Counted from the first letter of the stretch, positions 8,162-17,193 are shown. The stretch: 60,692 nucleotides of DNA from JABDCI01 sp964475835 (GCA_964475835.1 CAYYYL010000015.1:1-60692), one strand, 5' to 3'. The notes: a model not told the origin generated them from the sequence alone. A program made the numbers and translations.

Positions 8162-8962
8162 CTAAATCCTCCTGCAAACGAGACCGATTTGCGCCGGTTT
8201 CCATCCCAAACGCTTCCCCACCCACTTCCAGGTCGCCAGCCATCGTCGTCCTCCAAAAACATTCATGATCATGCCCACGAACAGACTGATCGCCCGTGCA
8301 AAAAAACGGCCGATAACCCCGCGCCACTCGAAGCAAGGTTGAATCACATAACTTAAGTAGTCTGAATCGAGACGGTATTGGATCTCCAGTCCTGCGGATC
8401 GAATCCATTCCGTGGCAAGCAGGGGCGTCACTTCCTGAAGATGGTGTGGACTCGGCCGCCGCTCATGGATGGGCAGCAAAATGAAAAGACGTCCGTCTGT
8501 TTTTAAATTGGAGCGGAGGCGGATCAGAAACTCCGCCGGCCCTTCAAGATGCTCGAGCACATGACTGCACACCACCATATCGTAGGTCTGCGCGAGCAAC
8601 CGGGAAGCTGCCGGCGTACCCGAGGTCGCCAGCTCCACCCGCTGGAATCCGCGTTTTCTGAGGGATCGCTCGGTGCTCCGAACACAATCTGAATCCAGTT
8701 CAATCCCATATAAGGACGCGCTTGAAGGACACGCATGAAGAAATCCACCGCCCCCAAATCCCACGTCGAAAATGGATAGATGCTCGAGGGACAACCCGGT
8801 CTTTCGAAGCATTTCGCGCAACATGATCACCTTGGCGCTGCGCATGTAGGCAAGCCGATGCAGGATCGTGTGACCAAACGCGCCTTCATCCGATTCATGC
8901 GATGCTTCCATGATCCCCTCCCATAATGGGACATCGTATCCCGTGATCCCGTCCTTTTCCAT
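8162..8962 (-). CDS. Class I SAM-dependent methyltransferase
   Basis: A 266-aa methyltransferase. Motif I, IFDVGFGGGGF, is near residues 63-73, with the acidic end of strand 2 in YGIELD. Motif II/III is YDMVVCSHVLEHLEGP, typical of Methyltransf_11/23 enzymes. The C-terminal third contains a hydrophobic stretch (IGRFFARAISLFVGMIMNVF) that may associate with the membrane. It is the only minus-strand gene in the polysaccharide locus and faces asnB head to head with just 34 bp between start codons, so the promoters must overlap. I infer methylation of a sugar or lipid-linked glycan. Confidence 0.84.
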   Translation of the reverse strand: MEKDGITGYDVPLWEGIMEASHESDEGAFGHTILHRLAYMRSAKVIMLREMLRKTGLSLEHLSIFDVGFGGGGFLHACPSSASLYGIELDSDCVRSTERSLRKRGFQRVELATSGTPAASRLLAQTYDMVVCSHVLEHLEGPAEFLIRLRSNLKTDGRLFILLPIHERRPSPHHLQEVTPLLATEWIRSAGLEIQYRLDSDYLSYVIQPCFEWRGVIGRFFARAISLFVGMIMNVFGGRRWLATWKWVGKRLGWKPAQIGLVCRRI

Positions 8963-8996
8963 TTATCATTTTCCCTTTATCCCCTAGAAAAAGGGA

Positions 8997-10835
8997 ATGT
9001 GCGGTCTCGCCGGATTCATTGACCTTCGCTCCCCACCCTCCGAGGCCATCCTGCGCACGTTCGAACGCTGCCTCGAACACCGCGGGCCGGATGAAGGGAG
9101 CATCCGCCAACTTGGCCCATGCGGCCTCGTTCACCGCCGCTTGCGCGTCATCGATCTTTCCCCCACAGCCTCCCAACCCATGACCAACGAGAAGGAAACC
9201 CTTCATCTTGTCTTTAATGGTGAAATCTACAATCACCACGAACTGCGAAAGACGCTCATGGAAAAAGGTCATCACTTCCGGAGCCAATCGGACTCCGAGG
9301 TGATCCTTCATGGGTATGAAGAGTGGAACACCGGTCTTTTCGAAAAACTGAATGGCATGTTTGCCTTCGGCCTCTGGGATTCCCGGCAACAAACTCTCCT
9401 CTTCGCTCGCGATCGTTTCGGAAAAAAGCCCCTCTTTCACGCCACGGGTGATGGATGGATCGCCTTTGGATCCTGCCTCTCGCTCTTCAAACACCTCCCC
9501 CAGTTGCGCCCGTCAGTTTCGCACTCCGGCCTCCGGGAATTCATGGAATTTGGTTACATTCATGCCCCTCGAACCATTCTGGAAGGCGTGCATCGGCTTC
9601 CCGCAGCCCACATGGCCCTCTGGAACTCCACCAAGCTCGAGATTCGAAAATACTGGCAGCTGAAGATTTCCCACACGCGAACAACGGATGTTGATCCGGA
9701 GCAGGATGCTGCCCGACTTGAATCCCATCTTCGTAGCGCGGTGAAACGGCGTCTCGAAAGCGAAGTGCCTCTGGGATGCTGGCTCAGCGGAGGGGTCGAC
9801 TCCACTCTCATCACCACACTCGCCCAGGAACTGAGCCCATCCGCACTGCCTTCATTCTCCATGCATTTCGCCGATGCAGATTCAGAAACCGAACGCGTCG
9901 GAAAAATCGCGGATCGTTTGGGCACCCGTCATCACTTCCTCCAAGTCTCGGCTCGTGATGTTCTGGATTCCTTTGAAGAGATCCTTTCCTCATGCGACGA
10001 ACCCATCGGCGACGACTCCCTCATTCCCACATGGATTCTCTCCAAAGCCACCCGTCGTCAACTTACGGTGACCCTCTCCGGGGATGGAGGAGACGAACTT
10101 TTTGCCGGCTATGACAAATACCGCCACTTCCTGAACGCACGATACTGGCAATCCTGCTTCCCTTTTCTCGCCAACCTGAATCTTTCCGCTCTTCCCTTGT
10201 CGGATCGCTGGCAAAAATCGATGGAAGCACTCGAAACCGGAACCGACGGATCCCTCGCACGCTGGCTCTCCTCACTTTGGAAACAAAACGAACTGGACTC
10301 CCTCCTCGTCCAATCCCACGACTCAGGTTCCGAGAATGCCTTCGATCGCATCTGGGGTGAAAACGAAGGCCTCGGGGACATCAAACGCTTCATGGCAACC
10401 GATCTCGCCACTTACCTTGAAGGGGATATTCTGGCCAAGGTGGATCGTGCCAGCATGGGCGTCGCCCTCGAAGTCCGGAGTCCCTTCCTTGATTTTGAAT
10501 TCGTGCAAAATGTATTTCAGGAAGCTGCCCATTCTCAAATACCCAGAGGGGGGAAAAGTATTTTGAAATCTATGCTCAAAAGGCGAATTCCCCTCGAATG
10601 GCTTCCCCCGAGAAAGGAAGGCTTTGGTCTTCCCCTTGCAGGGTGGTATCGGGCTGACCTCAAACCGTTGCTCATGAAATACACGGCTCCGGAACGCCTT
10701 CGGGCAGGAGGATGGTTCCAGTCCGAGTATGTACAGAATATTGTACAATATCATATGAGCGGGAAACGCGACTTCGCCCGAAAGCTTCATGCCCTCGTGG
10801 CCTTCGAAGTGTGGCACGAACGATTTTTTGGATAA
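8997..10835 (+). CDS. asnB: Asparagine synthase (glutamine-hydrolysing)-like amidotransferase
   Basis: A 612-aa protein. Translation starts MCGLAGF, leaving Cys2 as the N-terminal nucleophile of the class II glutaminase domain (roughly 2-210). The synthetase domain has the PP-loop SGGVDS at 264-269, with DGGDELFAGYDKY downstream and the LAKVDRASMG and RSPFLDFE motifs of AsnB. AsnB makes asparagine from aspartate and glutamine. Paralogues inside polysaccharide loci are thought to amidate sugar acids or glycan-linked substrates, and this context makes that reading as likely as amino-acid synthesis. It is divergent from the methyltransferase. Confidence 0.9.
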   Translation: MCGLAGFIDLRSPPSEAILRTFERCLEHRGPDEGSIRQLGPCGLVHRRLRVIDLSPTASQPMTNEKETLHLVFNGEIYNHHELRKTLMEKGHHFRSQSDSEVILHGYEEWNTGLFEKLNGMFAFGLWDSRQQTLLFARDRFGKKPLFHATGDGWIAFGSCLSLFKHLPQLRPSVSHSGLREFMEFGYIHAPRTILEGVHRLPAAHMALWNSTKLEIRKYWQLKISHTRTTDVDPEQDAARLESHLRSAVKRRLESEVPLGCWLSGGVDSTLITTLAQELSPSALPSFSMHFADADSETERVGKIADRLGTRHHFLQVSARDVLDSFEEILSSCDEPIGDDSLIPTWILSKATRRQLTVTLSGDGGDELFAGYDKYRHFLNARYWQSCFPFLANLNLSALPLSDRWQKSMEALETGTDGSLARWLSSLWKQNELDSLLVQSHDSGSENAFDRIWGENEGLGDIKRFMATDLATYLEGDILAKVDRASMGVALEVRSPFLDFEFVQNVFQEAAHSQIPRGGKSILKSMLKRRIPLEWLPPRKEGFGLPLAGWYRADLKPLLMKYTAPERLRAGGWFQSEYVQNIVQYHMSGKRDFARKLHALVAFEVWHERFFG

Positions 10836-10879
10836 CACCATGAACTCCACCCATTTTTTAAGGGCATTGAGATGCCGTT

Positions 10880-10966
10880 TGGAGGGCGACGCTCGGTCGT
10901 CGCCTTTCCCACTCAGTGTGATCCCGGTGGTTCATATTTCTGATGGCGACGACGGAGCGTCGCCCA
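10880..10966. repeat. Family A palindromic repeat, copy 3
   Basis: Left arm TGGAGGGCGACGCTCGGTCG and right arm GGCGACGACGGAGCGTCGCC, truncated to ...GCCCA. The loop is enlarged to about 40 nt. It sits between asnB and the next glycosyltransferase. Confidence 0.9.
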
Positions 10967-11005
10967 TTATTTTAGGTTAACATTCCATCACGCCCCCTTT
11001 TCACC

Positions 11006-12117
11006 ATGCGCATTCTGCTATGTCACAGTGGAAACGACCTCTACGGCGCCAGCCGTTCCCTGTTGCGCCTTGCACACGGTCTTCATCATGCCGGACATGA
11101 AGTCTGCGTCATCCTGCCTGTCGGGGGGCCTCTGGAGTCAGCTCTGAAGTCGCGCGACATTTCCACTTACATTCTCCCCTCGCTTGTCCTTCATCGAAGC
11201 GAAATTTTCTCAGGTAAACTGGCCTCCTGGCTTCTCAAGGCTCCCTCCGCGATTTCGGCCCACGTGAAATTCTGCCGTCAGTTTCGTCCCGATCTGATCC
11301 ATTCCAATACAGGAACCGTGCTCACCGGCGCCCTGGCGGCCGCGTGGTGCCGCATTCCCCACGTCTGGCACATCCGTGATTTCTTCCTGGAATTCGGGAC
11401 ACTCTGGCAAGTCTACGGTCGATTCATCGCCGGGCTTTCCAGTCGAATCATCGCTGTCTCCCATGCGGTGGCGGAACAGTTTGAGAAAATTCCCCTGCGT
11501 CCCCATCAACTCATGGTGATTCCAAACGGGCTGCCGATGGAGGAGTTTCCTGAGGACCCATCGAACGCAGACCGCCACCGTTTGCGTCGGGAATGGAACT
11601 TCCCTGACTCAACTTGCGTCCTTGGCATGCCCGGGCGCATCAAGCTCGGGCGAAAAGGACAGGATCTCCTGATCGCCGCAGCGGCACGCATCACGGGACG
11701 TGATTTCAAAATCGTGATGGCCGGCGCCCCTTTCCCAGGCAACGAATCCCACCTTCAACAATTGAAACAGCAAATCCGCGAACTTCATTTGGAGGAACGG
11801 ATCCTGGTGTTGGAGGAGTTGGAAGATCCACGCCCCCTCTATCGCGCGCTCGATGGAGTCATTCTCGCATCGAACACTCCGGAACCTTTCGCCGGCGTGG
11901 TGCTGGAAGCCATGGCCATGGGCAAACCGGTGATCGGAATCGCAATGGGCGGGACCCCGGAACAGATTCAATCAGAAGTCACGGGACTCCTCATTCCAGC
12001 GGACAAACCCGATGCCCTCGCCCAGGCCATGATCCGGCTCATCGATCATCCGCAGGAACGGCTCCGCATGGGTTCCCTGGGACGAAAACGTTTTGAGGAA
12101 TGCTTTTCGTTTTCCAC
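11006..12117 (+). CDS. Glycosyltransferase family 4, C-terminus lost in assembly gap
   Basis: The visible part is about 370 residues. The start MRILLCHSGNDLYGASRSLL is typical of GT4 enzymes that open with a Gly-Ala-Ser loop. The donor domain begins GMPGRIKLGRKGQD and the EX7E motif is complete in EPFAGVVLEAMAMGKPVIG, followed by GGTPEQI. The frame enters the 100-N gap at 12118 while still in the expected C-terminal helix (FEECFSFS), so probably only a few tens of residues are missing. The true end cannot be given. Confidence 0.88.
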
Positions 12118-12217
12118 NNNNNNNNNNNNNNNNNNNNNNNNNNNNNNNNNNNNNNNNNNNNNNNNNNNNNNNNNNNNNNNNNNNNNNNNNNNNNNNNNNN
12201 NNNNNNNNNNNNNNNNN
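12118..12217. other. Assembly gap (100 N)
   Basis: Exactly 100 undetermined bases, the conventional scaffold-gap placeholder, so the real length is unknown. It removes the C-terminus of the upstream glycosyltransferase. It could also hide whole genes of the polysaccharide locus. Confidence 0.99.
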
Positions 12218-12228
12218 AAACATCGGGA

Positions 12229-12256
12229 TTGACGGTCTCTCCCCCCGGCGTACGAT
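12229..12256 (+). promoter_or_regulatory. Sigma70-like promoter before the DegT aminotransferase
   Basis: TTGACG (12229-12234), 16-nt spacer, TACGAT (12251-12256), with the ATG 13 nt further on. It implies an independent transcription start immediately after the assembly gap and a very short leader. Confidence 0.45.
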
Positions 12257-12269
12257 ACATGTTTCACCC

Positions 12270-13421
12270 ATGAAGGTTCCTCTTTTCGATCTTTCCCGAC
12301 AACATCAGCCTTTGGAAAACCAGTTTCTGAAGGCCTTTCAACAGGTGGTTCAGCACGGAAAGTTCATTCTTGGGCCAGAGGTAGAACTCTTCGAAAAAGA
12401 GATAGCGGCAGCCTGTCAGTCGAAGCACGCCATTTCCTGTGCCAGTGGATCGGATGCCCTTCTCCTTGCCTTGATGGCGTGTGACATCGGATCGGGCGAT
12501 GAAGTGATCACCAGCTCCTACAGTTTCTTTGCCACGGCGAGCTGCATCGCCCGGGTTGGCGCACGGGCCGTCTTTGCCGAAATCGATCCCATAACCTATA
12601 ACCTCGATCCCGCGGACGTCCTTCGAAAAATCTCTCCGAAGACCAAAGCCATCATCCCCGTGCATCTTTACGGACAAAGCGCCGAAATGACGCCGTATCT
12701 CTCCATCTGTCGGGAGCGCGGGATCCGGATCATCGAGGACGTGGCTCAGTCCATCGGCGCGGAGCACAGGGGAAAACCCGTGGGTGTGATCGGGGACATC
12801 GGATGCTACAGTTTCTTTCCGACGAAAAATCTGGGGGGGCTTGGCGATGGTGGCATGCTTCTTGCCCAGGACACCTCCCTTGCGGAAAAGCTCCGGATTC
12901 TCCGCGTTCACGGGGCGCATCCGAAATATCACCATGATCTTCTGGGGGTCAATTCACGACTCGACACCCTCCAGGCCGCCATGCTTCGGGTCAAACTCCC
13001 GCATCTGAACTCCTGGGCGGAGGCACGCATTCAAAACGCCCAGATTTACATCGAGGCCCTCACCAAGGCGGGAGTGGGCGAATTCGATTTGAAGGGCACC
13101 AAACCCGTTATCCTCCCGGCCGCCCTGCAGAGCCGTCATGTGTACAATCAATTTGTCATTCGCACCCGCGATCCGGAAACCCGCGACGCTTTGCGAACCC
13201 ATCTGGAAAAACAGGGCGTCGGCACCGAAATCTACTACCCCATTCCCTTGCATCTCCAGAAATGCTTCTCCCTCTGGGGGTATCGCACGGGAGAACTTCC
13301 CCTCACCGAACTTGCATGCCGCTCCACGATCGCCCTACCCGTCTTCCCTGAACTTCAAAAGGACGAGATTCTTCATGTCGCAAAGCAGATTCAGGATTTT
13401 TATTCCAAAGCGATTCATTGA
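12270..13421 (+). CDS. DegT/DnrJ/EryC1/StrS-family PLP-dependent sugar aminotransferase
   Basis: A 383-aa aminotransferase of the family that installs amino groups on keto-sugar nucleotides. The PLP-binding lysine is Lys186 in SFFPTKNLGGLGDGG. GSDALLLAL (60-68) and EDVAQSIGA (156-164) match the cofactor and substrate pockets, and FILGPEVELFE (32-42) matches the N-terminal signature. Given rfbB downstream, the likely substrate is a dTDP-keto-deoxysugar (the QdtB/FdtB/WecE group), but UDP-sugar aminotransferases share these motifs. I start at the ATG at 12270, which follows a promoter-like sequence; any longer frame would run back into the N gap. Confidence 0.9.
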   Translation: MKVPLFDLSRQHQPLENQFLKAFQQVVQHGKFILGPEVELFEKEIAAACQSKHAISCASGSDALLLALMACDIGSGDEVITSSYSFFATASCIARVGARAVFAEIDPITYNLDPADVLRKISPKTKAIIPVHLYGQSAEMTPYLSICRERGIRIIEDVAQSIGAEHRGKPVGVIGDIGCYSFFPTKNLGGLGDGGMLLAQDTSLAEKLRILRVHGAHPKYHHDLLGVNSRLDTLQAAMLRVKLPHLNSWAEARIQNAQIYIEALTKAGVGEFDLKGTKPVILPAALQSRHVYNQFVIRTRDPETRDALRTHLEKQGVGTEIYYPIPLHLQKCFSLWGYRTGELPLTELACRSTIALPVFPELQKDEILHVAKQIQDFYSKAIH

Positions 13422-13434
13422 TTCACACAACCAC

Positions 13435-13462
13435 TTGATCCTCGGACAATTTTCACTATCCT
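13435..13462 (+). promoter_or_regulatory. Sigma70-like promoter, probably leaderless
   Basis: TTGATC (13435-13440), 16-nt spacer, TATCCT (13457-13462), then six T residues and the ATG at 13469. The expected transcription start coincides with the start codon and no Shine-Dalgarno sequence is present. Confidence 0.5.
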
Positions 13463-13468
13463 TTTTTT

Positions 13469-14029
13469 ATGCGCCGCCTGATCTGGATACTCCCCCTTTT
13501 CCTCCTGAATATCGAGATTCACGCAGCTGACATCGACGATGCCCCATCGGATGTCGCTGTCAGTATGCGTGAGGATATCCGGCAGCTGCAGGAAAAGATC
13601 GGCCAGTTTCAGACCGACGTCCGGGCCGTTCAGGTGGAAAACGAATCCCTTCGATCGGAAGTCACTCGCCTGAAGAAGGAACTTTCAGCCGCCCAGGACG
13701 TGAATGCGCAGCACAAAAAGGATGTGGAGCGATTGGAAACCCTCATTCAAAAGGTAGACTCCGCCCGGCAACAGGATCGAAAAGTGATCATCGATCAGGT
13801 GAGCGAGGAGATTGGCCGCCTCTCCCGCAAAGTTTCGGATTCCAGCCAGAAATCCAAACCCAGCCAGACCAAGACCGAGGTGGGCGTCGAGCATGTGGTG
13901 GAAAAGGGTGACACCCTGAAAGCGATCGCCAAAGCCTATGGGGTGACGAAACAGGCCATCATGGAGGCCAATCATCTGAAGACTACCGAGCTGAAGACAG
14001 GACAAAAACTTTTCATTCCCAAGTCCTGA
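13469..14029 (+). CDS. Exported coiled-coil protein with C-terminal LysM domain
   Basis: A 186-aa protein. Residues 1-19 form a signal peptide ending in HA before ADIDDAP. Residues about 30-115 are a long heptad-rich coiled coil (LQEKIGQFQTDVRAVQVEN and following). A LysM domain occupies about 140-184: HVVEKGDTLKAIAKAYGV, then a Thr/Lys-rich turn, then GQKLFIPKS. LysM binds peptidoglycan GlcNAc, so the protein probably spans or tethers something at the cell wall in the periplasm. It lies between polysaccharide genes but has its own promoter-like box. No named homologue is recognised. Confidence 0.82.
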   Translation: MRRLIWILPLFLLNIEIHAADIDDAPSDVAVSMREDIRQLQEKIGQFQTDVRAVQVENESLRSEVTRLKKELSAAQDVNAQHKKDVERLETLIQKVDSARQQDRKVIIDQVSEEIGRLSRKVSDSSQKSKPSQTKTEVGVEHVVEKGDTLKAIAKAYGVTKQAIMEANHLKTTELKTGQKLFIPKS

Positions 14030-14073
14030 ATTCTCTTCTCAAACACGTCGTAAAACGGAAATAGTAGACGCCT

Positions 14074-15084
14074 ATGAAGCTGCTCGTCACTGGAGGTTGT
14101 GGATTTATCGGCAGTCATTTTGTCCGGATGCTTCTCCGGCGTTCCGGAATCCGGATCCTGAACGTGGATCTCCTGACCTATGCCGGGAAGGGACGTAATC
14201 TCATCGATGTGGCATCCAACTCAAGGTATCGCTTTGTGCGAATGGACATCGCCAGTCCTTCCATTCACAAACTGGTTCGTGATTTTCGTCCCGATGCTCT
14301 GATCAATTTCGCGGCTGAAAGCCATGTCGACCGCAGCGTGCATGATGCGCGACCGTTCCTTCACGCCAACACCCTTGGAGTTCAAAATCTACTCGACGCC
14401 GCGCGCGCCGCAAGCATTGAGCGTTTCCTCCAGGTCTCAACGGATGAAGTGTATGGGGACGTTTCCAAGGGACACGCCCGTGAGAATTGGCCCCTTGCGC
14501 CCAGCTCCCCCTACTCCGCAAGCAAAGCCGGTGGGGATCTCCTTTGTCTGGCCGCCCATCGCACCCACGGACAAAATGTGGTGATCACCCGCTGTACCAA
14601 CAACTACGGACCCTTTCAATTTCCGGAGAAACTGATCCCCCTGATGATCACCAACGCTTTGCATCACCTGCCCCTGCCCATTTATGGCGATGGGCGTCAG
14701 AGGCGGGACTGGATCTATGTGGAGGATCATTGCGCCGGAGTCTGGGCTGCCTTGAAGAAAGGGAAGTCCGGCCAGATCTACAATTTCGGAATAGGCTCGG
14801 AACCCACCAATATTGAAATCGTGCGCACGATTCTCAAGCTTCTCAACCGTCCCTCCTCGCTCATGAAACATGTGCAGGATCGACCCGGACATGACCGGCG
14901 GTATGCCCTGGACAGTTCGAAAGCAAAACGGGAACTTGGCTGGAAACCCCGTTTCAATCTCGAGCAGGGCTTGAAATCCACGGTCGCATGGTATCAGAAT
15001 CATCCACGTTGGTGGTTGCGTTTGAAAGACGAGCAATTTCGGAAATTCTACAAGCAGAACTATCCATTGTCTGCGGGCCGATGA
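14074..15084 (+). CDS. rfbB: dTDP-glucose 4,6-dehydratase
   Basis: A 336-aa extended SDR. It has the NAD-binding motif GGCGFIGSHF (7-16), the dehydratase triad signature STDEVYGD with Thr123-Asp124-Glu125, and the catalytic YSASK (Tyr147, Lys151). LTYAGKGRNL near residue 34 is the RmlB-type substrate segment. The enzyme converts dTDP-glucose to dTDP-4-keto-6-deoxyglucose, the branch point to rhamnose and amino-deoxysugars; the DegT aminotransferase nearby suggests the latter. The stop overlaps the start of the next glycosyltransferase (ATGA at 15081-15084). No rmlA, C or D is seen here; they may be elsewhere or in the gap. Confidence 0.92.
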   Translation: MKLLVTGGCGFIGSHFVRMLLRRSGIRILNVDLLTYAGKGRNLIDVASNSRYRFVRMDIASPSIHKLVRDFRPDALINFAAESHVDRSVHDARPFLHANTLGVQNLLDAARAASIERFLQVSTDEVYGDVSKGHARENWPLAPSSPYSASKAGGDLLCLAAHRTHGQNVVITRCTNNYGPFQFPEKLIPLMITNALHHLPLPIYGDGRQRRDWIYVEDHCAGVWAALKKGKSGQIYNFGIGSEPTNIEIVRTILKLLNRPSSLMKHVQDRPGHDRRYALDSSKAKRELGWKPRFNLEQGLKSTVAWYQNHPRWWLRLKDEQFRKFYKQNYPLSAGR

Positions 15085-16157
15085 AACGAATTCTCTTTCT
15101 GACCCAAGGCGAGCTGGAGACTCCCTCCAGCCGGCATCGGGTCTACCAGTTTATCCCTACGCTGGAAAAAGCGGGTTTCGAAGCCGTCGTCCACCCAGCG
15201 GTGCGTTCCCCCGAACACCACGAAGCATTCATTGCACGTTCATGGGGCGGACTCCTCCAGCGGCTTTTTCGCACCTTCACACGCCGGGTTCGCGACCTGC
15301 ACCAGCTCCGGGATTTTGATTTCATCTACGTGCAGAAACCCATCCTCCCTGCCCCTTTCTTCAACATGGAGATGCGCATCGCCCGCGAGGCAAAGATGAT
15401 TTTTGATTTTGACGACGCCATCTATCTGAAGAAACCGGGTGGCAATCTTATCGCCCAACTCTGGCCCCAGTCGCAACGCGTAAACCAGATATGCAAACGC
15501 GCCCACCGTATCGTCGTCGGCAACCATCACCTGGCTGAATTTGTCCGAAAATCAAAGATCGAGCCCATGGTCCTACCCACGGTGGTGGATACGGATTTGT
15601 TCGAAAAACAATCCCAACACAACCGGCGTGAACAGAAAATTCCCGTGCTCGGATGGGTGGGAAGTCCCACCACATCCCCCGAACTCAATCTCGTCGTACC
15701 CTCCCTTATCGATCTGCATTCCAAGGCTGCCTTCGTTTGTCGTGTCATCGGAGGCACCCCGGCGGCCATACCCGTTCGCTTCCCCATCGAATGGCGCTCC
15801 TGGTCCCTTGATGGCGAGGTGGCGGCCATCGCCCACCTGGACATCGGACTTGCTCCGATGCGGGACACACCATGGAATCGGGGGAAATGCGGACTGAAGA
15901 TTCTCCAATATTGGGCGGCTGGGGTTCCCGTCGTCGCCTCGCCCGTGGGTGTTTACAAGCAGATGATTCGCGACGGCGAAAACGGAATGCTGGCCGCAAG
16001 CCGGGAGGAATGGACGGAAAAGATTCTCGCCCTGCTCAAAAACAGCAGCCTGCGTCAAAAAATGATCGAAGGTGGGAAACGAACGGTCGTCGAGAACTAC
16101 AGCGTGAAGGCTATCGCCCCGAAATTCCTTTCGATCTTTGAGGAAAGTAACAAGTGA
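15081..16157 (+). CDS. Glycosyltransferase family 4
   Basis: A 358-aa enzyme starting MKRILFLTQGELETPSSRHR at an ATG that overlaps the rfbB stop, so translation is coupled. The central FDFDDAIYLKKPGG and the following helix with KRAHRIVVGNHHL are typical of a GT4 subgroup. The donor domain holds VLGWVGSPTT and DIGLAPMRDTPWNRGKCGLK, followed by QYWAAGVPVVASPVG. It is the last gene of the polysaccharide locus on this strand. The donor sugar is probably a product of the rfbB/DegT pathway, by context only. Confidence 0.87.
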   Translation: MKRILFLTQGELETPSSRHRVYQFIPTLEKAGFEAVVHPAVRSPEHHEAFIARSWGGLLQRLFRTFTRRVRDLHQLRDFDFIYVQKPILPAPFFNMEMRIAREAKMIFDFDDAIYLKKPGGNLIAQLWPQSQRVNQICKRAHRIVVGNHHLAEFVRKSKIEPMVLPTVVDTDLFEKQSQHNRREQKIPVLGWVGSPTTSPELNLVVPSLIDLHSKAAFVCRVIGGTPAAIPVRFPIEWRSWSLDGEVAAIAHLDIGLAPMRDTPWNRGKCGLKILQYWAAGVPVVASPVGVYKQMIRDGENGMLAASREEWTEKILALLKNSSLRQKMIEGGKRTVVENYSVKAIAPKFLSIFEESNK

Positions 16158-16185
16158 AGCTCCCCAACCTCACGACTGGGGTATC

Positions 16186-16260
16186 TTCACATACTTCGGC
16201 GAAACCACGCCGAAGCGTATCCGCCTTCGCCAAAGCGCTTCGTCGCGACGGCGAGCGGCG
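16186..16260. repeat. Family C relative (partial)
   Basis: It contains CCAAAGCGCTTCGTCGCGAC and GGCGAGCGGCG, the central core shared with family C copies 1 and 2, flanked by unrelated sequence. It opens the 673-bp gene-free stretch 16158-16830, which also holds a MITE-like element and a split family A copy. Confidence 0.6.
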
Positions 16261-16359
16261 AGATCACCCAGCCTCGCATTGATCCATGGCCTCACGGCCA
16301 TGGCTTTCTGCGTAGGCGGGTAACCAGTCGCGGGTCGCAAGAATTCAGAGGCAACGCTA

Positions 16360-16632
16360 GAAGCCATCTCATAAATAGGAAAAAGATGCGCAGGAGTCGG
16401 GAAGGGCCTATGGCAAGGCGCGACGAAGGAGCATAGCCACCAGGGCTCTGTGACTGAGGAGCAACACAGCCAGAGGCCCTTCCCGACTCTTGCCCCGTGG
16501 GTTGGCGATCTTTGGGTCTTTTGCGGCGTTGCTCATCGGTCGAAGATCCATTCGGATATTCTCCCTCCTCGCGCCTGGCATTAGACCCAAATCTCAGCCA
16601 ACGCACTTTTTTCCTATTTATGAGATGGCTTC
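16360..16632. mobile_element. MITE-like element with 31-bp terminal inverted repeats
   Basis: The left end (16360-16390) and the reverse complement of the right end (16602-16632) match at 29 of 31 positions, starting GAAGCCATCTCATAAATAGG. Both ends are bordered by TA, compatible with the TA target duplication of IS630/Tc1-mariner-type elements. A second inverted pair, GTCGGGAAGGGCC (16396-16408) and its complement (16475-16487), lies inside. The 273-bp body has no convincing gene, so it would need a transposase in trans. Type assignment is inference. Confidence 0.75.
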
Positions 16633-16652
16633 TATTGCTTGGATTCTCCGTT

Positions 16653-16805
16653 TGGAGGGCGCCGCTCCGTCGTCGCCTCCGTAAGACCCAGACTTTTGAC
16701 AGGATTTACAGGATCGACAGGATTTTGCGTTTCCTGTTCATCCTGTGAATCTTGTCCATGACCTGTTGCCGACCGCAAGGGGCGACGACAGAGCGTCGCC
16801 CTCCA
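16653..16805. repeat. Family A repeat split by a second repeat
   Basis: The family A left arm (TGGAGGGCGCCGCTCCGTCG, 16653-16672) and right arm (GGCGACGACAGAGCGTCGCC..., ending 16805) are separated by about 100 bp. That spacer carries a different inverted repeat of GACAGGATTTACAGGAT type (16698-16757). The simplest reading is insertion of one repeat into the loop of the other. Confidence 0.8.
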
Positions 16806-16830
16806 ATCATCAATTGCTACTTACGCCTTA

Positions 16831-17187
16831 TTACTTCTTAAACTGAACACCCGCCCATGCCTGACGGGCATGCTCCTCATCCGAGCAGGAGGCATTGGTG
16901 GGAGCAGAGGCCGGGGCGTCGGATTTGGTGATATACCCTTTGGACACCATCCAGGTTTCAACTTCCTCGCCGCTGATATCCGCGAGCATATGGCCATCGA
17001 TCTCCACACAGGGGGAAAGCTGCTGACCGGACTTGCGGATCATCTCCTCACGTTGCGCGTAATCATTGATGATATCGCGATCCTCATAGGCCAGGTTGTA
17101 CTTCTGCATGACCGCACGTACGCCCATGCTCCATCCGCAGGAGGGCTTTAAATAGGCGATGATCTTCGGGTTCTTAGAATTTGTCAT
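16831..17187 (-). CDS. Glutaredoxin-like protein with CGWS active site
   Basis: A 118-aa thioredoxin-fold protein. KIIAYLKPSCGWS places the nucleophilic Cys17 at the usual position, but the second cysteine is Ser20, as in monothiol glutaredoxins. The conserved cis-proline region is SPCVEIDGHMLADISGEE, with an extra Cys60 right after Pro59. A C-terminal extension of about 30 residues (KSDAPASAPTNASCSDEE...) carries a further Cys. Monothiol glutaredoxins handle glutathione or Fe-S clusters; the unusual Cys60 next to cis-Pro could act as an alternative resolving residue, which is inference. It is a single gene with a promoter-like box six bases before the ATG. Confidence 0.8.
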   Translation of the reverse strand: MTNSKNPKIIAYLKPSCGWSMGVRAVMQKYNLAYEDRDIINDYAQREEMIRKSGQQLSPCVEIDGHMLADISGEEVETWMVSKGYITKSDAPASAPTNASCSDEEHARQAWAGVQFKK

Positions 17188-17193
17188 GATCTC

